The position numbers and the translations under genes were made by a program. Under the pieces are notes generated by a model. It had not been told where the DNA came from and did no database searches. It worked only from the letters and a program-made list of their open reading frames with translations. Positions 58,637 through 64,000 of a stretch of 64,000 bases of DNA are shown one piece after another. Location of the stretch: NCBI GenBank assembly GCA_023910675.1, contig JAAVWC010000001.1, positions 558,001-622,000 on the forward strand, given 5' to 3'. The DNA is from Gemmatimonas sp. GTDB taxonomy: Bacteria > Gemmatimonadota > Gemmatimonadetes > Gemmatimonadales > Gemmatimonadaceae. How positions within the stretch are numbered: the stretch's first letter is position 1; each line of letters starts with the position of its first letter.

Positions 58637-59664
58637 GTCGAGACAGGGAGCGGGGCGGACGGGGGCGTCGCTACGGGGCGGAGTGCCCGCAACGCGGCGT
58701 CACCGGCGGCCAGACCACCAATGAGGATGTAGAGGTAGAACGTGTAGAAGCGCCACCACAACAGCGCCGCGGCGAATATCCCGGCGGGAATGGCGCTCGA
58801 CAGCGTGGCCGCGAAGGCCCCTTCGATGAAGCCGCCGCCACCAGGCGCCGGGACCACGACCCCGCCGTAGAACAACGCCAACGGCCAGAGCACCAGCGGC
58901 GCCAGCGTGTCCATGGTGAACGGAAACGACGGGTCGCCCAAGAAGACCAGGATGGGCAACGTGGCCACCTTGAAGCACACATGCAGTACCGATCCGCCAA
59001 AGGCGAGCGACATGCGCCACGGGTTGGCCGTCCGCAACGACTGCACCGCATCACGGAGCGACCGCAGCGTGCGCTGCACGACGCGCCATCGCCCGGCATG
59101 AAGCCCAACCGCGGTCGCCCAGCGCGGCGCCGGTCCGTGCGCGTTACGCTGCGACAGAAACCACCCCGCCGCGCCGGCCCCAAGGACGAACGTGCTGTAC
59201 CCACCCACCAACGCCAGCAACCCACCAACGCTCGCGCCGCGGCCACGGAAGAGCACCGCCAACACCGTGCACACGACCACCAGCGAACACATCTCGAGAA
59301 ACAGTTCGAGAAAGAGGACCAACACCCGCGACGCCGCGTTGGTGCCACTCTCGGCGAGCACCAGAAAGCGCGACGGCTCCGCACCCGACCGTGCCGGCGT
59401 GATGGCCGCCGCAAAATCGCCGGCCAGACAGACGCGCAGCGCCGTCCCGAACGCCAACGGAATGGCACAGGCCCGCGCGGACGCCTGAATCTTGAAGGCG
59501 CGCGTGAGGACTTCCGCCGTCACCGTTACCAGCGCCGCCACGTGCACCGGCCACGCCAACCACGGCATACCCTGCGCTGGCCAATGCCCCGACACCACCC
59601 ACGCGGAGGTGCCGAACATGAGTGCAAATGAAAGGCCCGTCACGAGCCAGCGACGCCAGGACAT
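58633..59664 (-). CDS. Flippase-like membrane protein (LPG synthase TM / UPF0104 family)
   Basis: A 343-residue membrane protein from the ATG at 59664 (SWRRWLVTGLSFALMFG). About eight hydrophobic helices. Signature patches are GDFAAAITPARSGAEPSRF and PAPGGGGFIEGAFAATL, found in the membrane domain of lysylphosphatidylglycerol synthases and related flippases such as AglD-like proteins. There is no synthase domain, so lipid or lipid-linked precursor translocation is a reasonable guess. Coupled to the EamA gene downstream. Confidence 0.82.
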   Translation of the reverse strand: MSWRRWLVTGLSFALMFGTSAWVVSGHWPAQGMPWLAWPVHVAALVTVTAEVLTRAFKIQASARACAIPLAFGTALRVCLAGDFAAAITPARSGAEPSRFLVLAESGTNAASRVLVLFLELFLEMCSLVVVCTVLAVLFRGRGASVGGLLALVGGYSTFVLGAGAAGWFLSQRNAHGPAPRWATAVGLHAGRWRVVQRTLRSLRDAVQSLRTANPWRMSLAFGGSVLHVCFKVATLPILVFLGDPSFPFTMDTLAPLVLWPLALFYGGVVVPAPGGGGFIEGAFAATLSSAIPAGIFAAALLWWRFYTFYLYILIGGLAAGDAALRALRPVATPPSAPLPVST

Positions 59665-59682
59665 GGCGCGCAAGATACTCAC

Positions 59683-59738
59683 CCCCAAAGGGGTCAGACT
59701 CCTTTAGCCGACCCGAAAGGAGTCTGACCCCTTTGGGG
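59683..59738. repeat. Perfect REP-like palindrome between divergent genes
   Basis: Arms 59683–59705 and 59716–59738 are perfectly complementary over 23 bp with a 10-nt loop. The arms contain AAAGGGGTCAGACTCC, related to the 35827 and 57615 copies. Further AAAGGGG/CCCCTTTT pieces follow to about 59752. It occupies the promoter side of both neighbouring genes. Confidence 0.8.
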
Positions 59739-59838
59739 ACCCCTTTTGGGGGCGCGTGAACGGACTGGCGCCATCGGGTTTCTGATGGTCCATTGATGCG
59801 GAAGGCCATCCCGAATTTTCTTCAGCCTCGAGGTTTCC

Positions 59839-61011
59839 GTGAGCAGCGTGTCCCGTCGTCAGTGGCTTCGCACAACCGGCTTGGGTGTTGGCGCCAGCGT
59901 GGCGCTCCCCGGTCTGCTTCCCGCGTCGGAAATGTCACGCGTGCTCGGTGGCGGCCTCCCCTATTCGGCGCTGCTCGAGCAGATGGAGCGGGACGTCACG
60001 ACGGCGCGGCGCGCGGCAGGGCCCATCCGGCTCCAGTACAACGAGAACCCGTTCGGCATGTCACCCAAGTCGAAGGATGCGCTCATGGGTAACTGGGCAC
60101 AGCACACGTGGTATGTCCCGCCCATCCGCGAGGAGATCACCGAAACGTTCGCCAAGCATGTCGGTGTCCCGGCCGACCATGTGCTCGTGACGCAGGGCTC
60201 GAGTGAAGTGCTCTCCATTCTCGCGCTCGCCTACAACATGAATGGCGGCGAAATCGTCGCCCCGTGGCCGACGTTCGAAGATCTGCCGCGCTGGGGCGAG
60301 ACGGTCGGCGCGAAGGTGCACAAGGTGCCGCTCGATCACCGTCTGGATCATGATCTCTACCAGATGGATCAGAAGATCAACGGCAACACCAAGCTCGTCT
60401 TCGTCTGCAATCCCAACAACCCCACGTCGAACCTCGCCGACGATCAGGCGCTGCGCGATTTCGTCTCAAACGCGGCCAAACGTTCGACCGTGATTGTGGA
60501 CGAAGCGTACTACGACTTCGTGGACATGCCGGGCTACAAGAGCATGACCGATCTGGTGCTCAAGGGCGAGAATGTCATCGTGTCACGGACGGCGAGCAAG
60601 ATTCACGGCCTCGCCGGTCTGCGCGTCGGCTTCGCGGTGGCGCGCCCCGACATCATCAAGAAGCTCAGCCAGTACGTGAGCGGCGACCCGAACGTCTTCG
60701 GCCTCACGGCTGCGAACGCCTCGCTCACGGACACCGAGTATCAGGCGTTCGTGAAAGCGAAGAACACGCAGGGGCGGCAGATGCTGCTCGATGCCGTGGC
60801 CAAGCTTGGCAAGAAAGCCGCGCCGTCGCAGACCAACTTCGTCTTCTTCGAAGCCGGCAAGCCCGTGGCGCAGATGCAGAAGTATTTCGCCGACAAGGGC
60901 TTCACGATTGGCCGCGCGTTCCCGCCGTACAACGACTGGTGCCGCGTTTCCATTGGCACCCCTGACGAAATGAAGCAGTTCTGCGCGGTGCTCCCGGGCG
61001 CGTTGGCGTAA
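59839..61011 (+). CDS. Tat-exported HisC-like aminotransferase (class I/II, PLP)
   Basis: A 390-residue protein, GTG start. Residues 1–30 hold a twin-arginine signal (SVSRRQWLRTTGLGVGAS). The mature part is a histidinol-phosphate-aminotransferase-like fold-type-I enzyme: RLQYNENPFGMSPKSKDAL, VLVTQGSSEVLSILALAY, FVCNPNNPTSNL, VIVDEAYYDFV, and the PLP Lys in SRTASKIHGLAGLRVGFA. Export by Tat would fit a protein folded with its cofactor. The substrate is unknown; aromatic or cyclic amino acids are possible. It converges with hrpB, 2 bp apart. Confidence 0.87.
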   Translation: MSSVSRRQWLRTTGLGVGASVALPGLLPASEMSRVLGGGLPYSALLEQMERDVTTARRAAGPIRLQYNENPFGMSPKSKDALMGNWAQHTWYVPPIREEITETFAKHVGVPADHVLVTQGSSEVLSILALAYNMNGGEIVAPWPTFEDLPRWGETVGAKVHKVPLDHRLDHDLYQMDQKINGNTKLVFVCNPNNPTSNLADDQALRDFVSNAAKRSTVIVDEAYYDFVDMPGYKSMTDLVLKGENVIVSRTASKIHGLAGLRVGFAVARPDIIKKLSQYVSGDPNVFGLTAANASLTDTEYQAFVKAKNTQGRQMLLDAVAKLGKKAAPSQTNFVFFEAGKPVAQMQKYFADKGFTIGRAFPPYNDWCRVSIGTPDEMKQFCAVLPGALA

Positions 61012-61013
61012 GC

Positions 61014-63548
61014 TCAGGTGCCACGTGGCTTGGCCCGTCTCGTCGCCGTGGCGGCGAGCGGGTCGTCTGGCCACGGATGCCGAGGGTAACGGCCGCGCAG
61101 TTCCTTGCGCACCTCGAAGTAGCTCGACTTCCAGAAGCCGGCGAGATCGCGCGTGACTTGCACGGGGCGCTGCGCCGGCGACAGCAAATGCAACGTGAGT
61201 GCGACGCGCCCATCCATCACGGTGGGCGTCGTTGTCCACCCGAAGACTTCCTGCAGCTTCACCGCCAACACCGGCGCCGTGGGCTCGCGGTAGTCGAGGG
61301 TAATGCGCGACCCGCTCGGCACCTCCATATGCGTTGGAGCCAACCGGTCGAGCAGCGCGCGCTGATTCCACGGCACCACACTGCTCAGCGCTTCGTGCCA
61401 GTCGATTTGCTCGAGCTGCGCCCACGTGCGGACGTTGTCGAGGAACGGCGCCAGCCACTCCGGCGCCGCGGCCACGAGCGCGTCATCGGAGACATCGGGC
61501 CACGACGCATCGTGCGCGTGCACGAACGCGAGTCGCTCGCGCAGTCGCTGCGCCCCATCGCGCCACGGCCATGCACCAACGCCCACGCGCACCAGCTGCG
61601 ACAGTAATGCCGCACGGACCTGTGCCGCATCGGGATCGCGCTGCGGCTTCTCTTCGAGCGTAATGGCGCCCAGCATGGTGCGCTGCACCGCTTTCACGCC
61701 GCGTGTACGCTCGTCCCACTCGACGACGGACGCGCGAACCAGCTGCTCGCCAAAGTCCTCGCGGATGTCGTCGAGCGAGAGCGGCGCCGCGCGCGCAATG
61801 CGATACTCGGGAGGCTGTCCTTCGAGATCGGCCACCGCCAGATACGGCGCATCGTACAGGCTGTCCCCCTTGGGGAGTGACGCCCCGCTGCCGTTGCGCA
61901 ACAGATAGCGGCCCTCGCTGCCGGGGCGCCGCTGCGCGACCCGATCGGGAAAGGCGAGCGCCAGCAACACCCCGACATCACTCTCCCCCTCGGACGGGCG
62001 GGTGCTGCTGGTGACTCGCCGCGCGATCTCGAGGGCATTCTGCTTGACGCGTCGCACGGCGTCACGATCCGCACGCGCGCCATACATGGCGACCGCACCG
62101 CCATCACCCCCGCGCTCCAGCAGTTCGGTGCGCAGTCGCACGTCGGCGGGCGCCTTGGCAAAGCCTTCGGCGCGCAACACATCGCGCTCCTCGAGCAGCG
62201 CGGCAATGGCGGCGCCGTGTGTCAGCACACCGCGCGCATCGGCGACGAGCACCAGGTGAGCAAGACGCGGCGACAGCGGCAGCGCCGCCATACGCCGACC
62301 ATGCGGCGTGACGCGGCCGGAAACATCGAGCGCGCCCAACTGCTGCAAGAGTGCGCGCGCCTGTGCAAACGGCCCCGCGCGCGGCGCATCGAGCCAGCGC
62401 AGCTGCGCCGGGTCGGCAATACCGGCATCAGCGAGCTCGAGCGCCAGCGACGACAGATCGGCGTCGATGATCTCGGGACGCGAACTCGCGAGAAAGCCGT
62501 GCTCTTCGTGTACGTCCCACAGGCGATAGCAGACGCCGGGCGCCACACGTCCCGCGCGGCCGCGGCGCTGATCCGCCGACGCCTTGCTCACGCGCACCGT
62601 GTGCAATCGCGTCAGCCCCGCCGTGGCATCGTAGCGCGGCACACGCGAATATCCCGCGTCGACGACAATGCGCACGCCTTCAACGGTGAGACTCGTTTCG
62701 GCGACACTCGTACTCACAACGACCTTACGCAGCCCCGCCGGCGCCGGCGCCAACGCCGCGTCTTGATCCGCCAAAGGCATGCTGCCGTGCAGCACATGCA
62801 CACGCACGTTGGCGTCTACGGCGCCCACCAGCCGCTCTTCCACGCGCCGCTGCTCTCCCATGCCCGGCAGAAAGACCAGCACATCGCCATCGTTGGCGCG
62901 TAATGCGTCACGAACGATGCGACTGGTAGCGGCCTCGAGCTTTTCGTCGCTCCGCAGCGGCGTGTGGTGCGTAACGATGGGGAACATGCGGCCACTGCTG
63001 CGCACTATCGGTGCAGGCCCAGTATCGTCGCGCAGCAGTTCCGCAACGGCGTCGCCGTCGAGCGTGGCCGACATCACCAGCACACGCAGCTCCTCGCGTA
63101 CCTGCTGCGTTTCCAGCACCAGTGCGAGTCCGAGGTCGGCGTGCAGCGAGCGCTCGTGATATTCGTCGAAGAGCACGGCGCCGTAGCCGTCGAGCGTAGG
63201 GTCGGCCGACAGCAGTCGCGCCAACACGCCTTCGGTCACCACCTCGATGCGCGTGCGGTTCGTCATCCGTGTTTCGCCGCGCACACGATAGCCCACCGTA
63301 CCACCCACCTGCTCGCCCAGCAGTTGCGCCATGTAGTGCGCCGCCGCGCGCGCGGCGAGCCGGCGTGGTTCGAGCATGACCACGCGTTGTCCCGTCATCC
63401 ACGGCTCATCGAGCAGGGCGATGGGAACGCGTGTGGTTTTCCCCGCGCCCGGTGGCGCTTCCAGAACTGCCACACGCCGTGTACGCAGCGCGTCGCGGAG
63501 CGCTGGAAGCGCCTCGAGAATGGGGACGTTCACCTGCTGATCGCTCAC
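61014..63548 (-). CDS. hrpB: ATP-dependent RNA helicase HrpB
   Basis: An 844-residue DEAH-type helicase. I start at the GTG at 63548, overlapping the protease stop (GTGA) and giving SDQQVNVPILEALPALRDAL. Motifs: I LEAPPGAGKTTRVPIAL, II FDEYHERSLHADLGLAL (DEYH instead of the more common DEFH), III VMSATLDG, V VVSTSVAETSLTVEGVRIV (quoted in part), VI QRRGRAGRVAPGVCYRL. The long C-terminal part (HrpB_C) ends TRDLAGFWKSSYFEVRKELRGRYPRHPWP, the family hallmark, here split: FWKSSYFEVRKELRGRYPRH. The cellular role of HrpB is poorly known; it is not linked to type III secretion despite the name. Confidence 0.95.
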   Translation of the reverse strand: MSDQQVNVPILEALPALRDALRTRRVAVLEAPPGAGKTTRVPIALLDEPWMTGQRVVMLEPRRLAARAAAHYMAQLLGEQVGGTVGYRVRGETRMTNRTRIEVVTEGVLARLLSADPTLDGYGAVLFDEYHERSLHADLGLALVLETQQVREELRVLVMSATLDGDAVAELLRDDTGPAPIVRSSGRMFPIVTHHTPLRSDEKLEAATSRIVRDALRANDGDVLVFLPGMGEQRRVEERLVGAVDANVRVHVLHGSMPLADQDAALAPAPAGLRKVVVSTSVAETSLTVEGVRIVVDAGYSRVPRYDATAGLTRLHTVRVSKASADQRRGRAGRVAPGVCYRLWDVHEEHGFLASSRPEIIDADLSSLALELADAGIADPAQLRWLDAPRAGPFAQARALLQQLGALDVSGRVTPHGRRMAALPLSPRLAHLVLVADARGVLTHGAAIAALLEERDVLRAEGFAKAPADVRLRTELLERGGDGGAVAMYGARADRDAVRRVKQNALEIARRVTSSTRPSEGESDVGVLLALAFPDRVAQRRPGSEGRYLLRNGSGASLPKGDSLYDAPYLAVADLEGQPPEYRIARAAPLSLDDIREDFGEQLVRASVVEWDERTRGVKAVQRTMLGAITLEEKPQRDPDAAQVRAALLSQLVRVGVGAWPWRDGAQRLRERLAFVHAHDASWPDVSDDALVAAAPEWLAPFLDNVRTWAQLEQIDWHEALSSVVPWNQRALLDRLAPTHMEVPSGSRITLDYREPTAPVLAVKLQEVFGWTTTPTVMDGRVALTLHLLSPAQRPVQVTRDLAGFWKSSYFEVRKELRGRYPRHPWPDDPLAATATRRAKPRGT

Positions 63549-64000
63549 TGCCGACGCGACGAGCGGCCGTCGAGCTGCTGCACGAGCCACTCCTGCGCAC
63601 GCGTCACGACGTCATCGGCGCCACTCCGATAGCTGCGTGGCGTAAGCCGCGCCTCCACCACCGGCGTGAGCCCCACGCGCTGCCACTGCCCGCCGTCGGT
63701 ACGACGAAGCTCGGCGGTCGGCACCGTCAGCGTGAGACCTCCAGGCAGACCAATGTGGACCGCCTCTGCCGGTGAGCCCGCAGTCGCGGTCCCCACGAAC
63801 GTCACCCCCGTCGTCGCCTCGAGCGTGAGCGCCAACCGTTCCATCGCTCCGCTCGTGCGCTCATCGACCAGCGCCACCAGTCGCCCCGCGTAATGCCCCG
63901 AGGTATCGCCACGCGATACACGCGAGCGTACCTCCCGCTCGTCGGGACATTGCTGCGCCGACTCACGCAACGTTTCCACCAGACACGGTGCCGACTGATA
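63545..64000 (-). CDS. S41-family peptidase, C-terminal part (gene runs off the window)
   Basis: The 3′ 151 codons of a gene whose frame stays open to the window edge. GRLVALVDERTSGAMERLALTL is the S41 core with the candidate catalytic Ser (RTSGAMERLA; quoted fragments), followed by VTFVGTATAGSPAEAVHIGLP and LTLTVPTAELRRTDG, then GLTPVVEARLTPRSY. These are the usual strands after the active site in C-terminal-processing or tricorn-type proteases. The normal Lys partner is not obvious in the visible part. It overlaps hrpB by GTGA. Confidence 0.82.
   Translation of the reverse strand, partial: YQSAPCLVETLRESAQQCPDEREVRSRVSRGDTSGHYAGRLVALVDERTSGAMERLALTLEATTGVTFVGTATAGSPAEAVHIGLPGGLTLTVPTAELRRTDGGQWQRVGLTPVVEARLTPRSYRSGADDVVTRAQEWLVQQLDGRSSRRQ

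Noticed and set aside
1-64000. tRNA or rRNA genes
   Set aside because: I saw no tRNA-like T-arm/CCA layout or rRNA sequence in the intergenic stretches; this was by eye only.

Overview
The window looks like a chromosomal segment of a Gemmatimonadota bacterium (Gemmatimonas-like). The reasons are high GC, many one-piece Ser/Thr kinase–beta-propeller receptors that all open with the same N-terminal signature (LTTALSDRYRVERELGAGG and close variants), VC0807-type and DUF2461 genes, and many GTG/TTG starts with 4-bp stop/start overlaps. The assignment is inference; there is no rRNA or marker gene here.

Region 1 (1–3.3 kb): a secreted M20 amidohydrolase (minus strand), a 44-codon kinase remnant, and an archaeal-type ATPase with a DUF234-like C-terminus behind a strong palindromic promoter region.

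Region 2 (3.3–39.6 kb, all on the plus strand): the accessory core of the window. It holds ten apparently intact receptor-type Ser/Thr kinases (7401, 10043, 12763, 16301, 19450, 24176, 26836, 29553, 33088 and 36883), one frameshifted kinase (3331) and at least six short kinase fragments. Each intact kinase has a nearly invariant cytoplasmic catalytic domain of about 270 residues, a basic linker, one membrane segment near residue 300, and a divergent predicted extracytoplasmic domain. In nine this is a TolB/PD40-type beta-propeller; in the tenth it is a TolB-N-like domain plus TPR. Between the kinases sit toxin–antitoxin or TA-like modules: a small ORF with a nucleotidyltransferase-fold protein (5366–6034), an AbiEii-like pair (6326–7404), four VapBC pairs of different antitoxin classes (15539, 18776, 22298, 32375), a truncated VapB (35919), and a Phd/VapC pair (36222). 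Kinases join each other, and twice join the upstream toxin gene, through 4-bp ATGA/GTGA overlaps. Several TA modules have a −10-like hexamer only 5–7 nt before the ATG, which suggests leaderless mRNAs. The arrangement suggests a sensor-kinase island that grew by duplication and conversion of the kinase half while exchanging the sensor half.

Region 3 (39.6–49.5 kb): a PhyH-family oxygenase, an 0.8-kb stretch of decayed sequence with a perfect 21-bp hairpin, an imelysin-like/di-haem peroxidase lipoprotein, a PhoX-like lipoprotein, a fusion of a sigma-region-2-like domain with FecR, a YkuD L,D-transpeptidase, an outer-membrane barrel with a coiled-coil stalk, and an HDOD pseudogene with two in-frame amber codons.

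Region 4 (49.5–64 kb): mostly minus-strand metabolic and housekeeping genes. They are a VC0807-family membrane protein, DUF2461, an esterase, a hydroxypyruvate/glyoxylate reductase overlapping a serine/alanine–glyoxylate aminotransferase, a MarR regulator, a GMC oxidoreductase, a small membrane protein, an EamA transporter overlapping a flippase-like protein, a Tat-exported HisC-like aminotransferase (plus strand), the helicase HrpB and the C-terminus of an S41 protease. REP-like palindromes carrying AAGGGGTCAGA-type arms lie at 5.3, 35.8, 57.6 and 59.7 kb. A ~175-bp MITE-like hairpin lies at 56.9 kb. No tRNA, rRNA or CRISPR array was seen.
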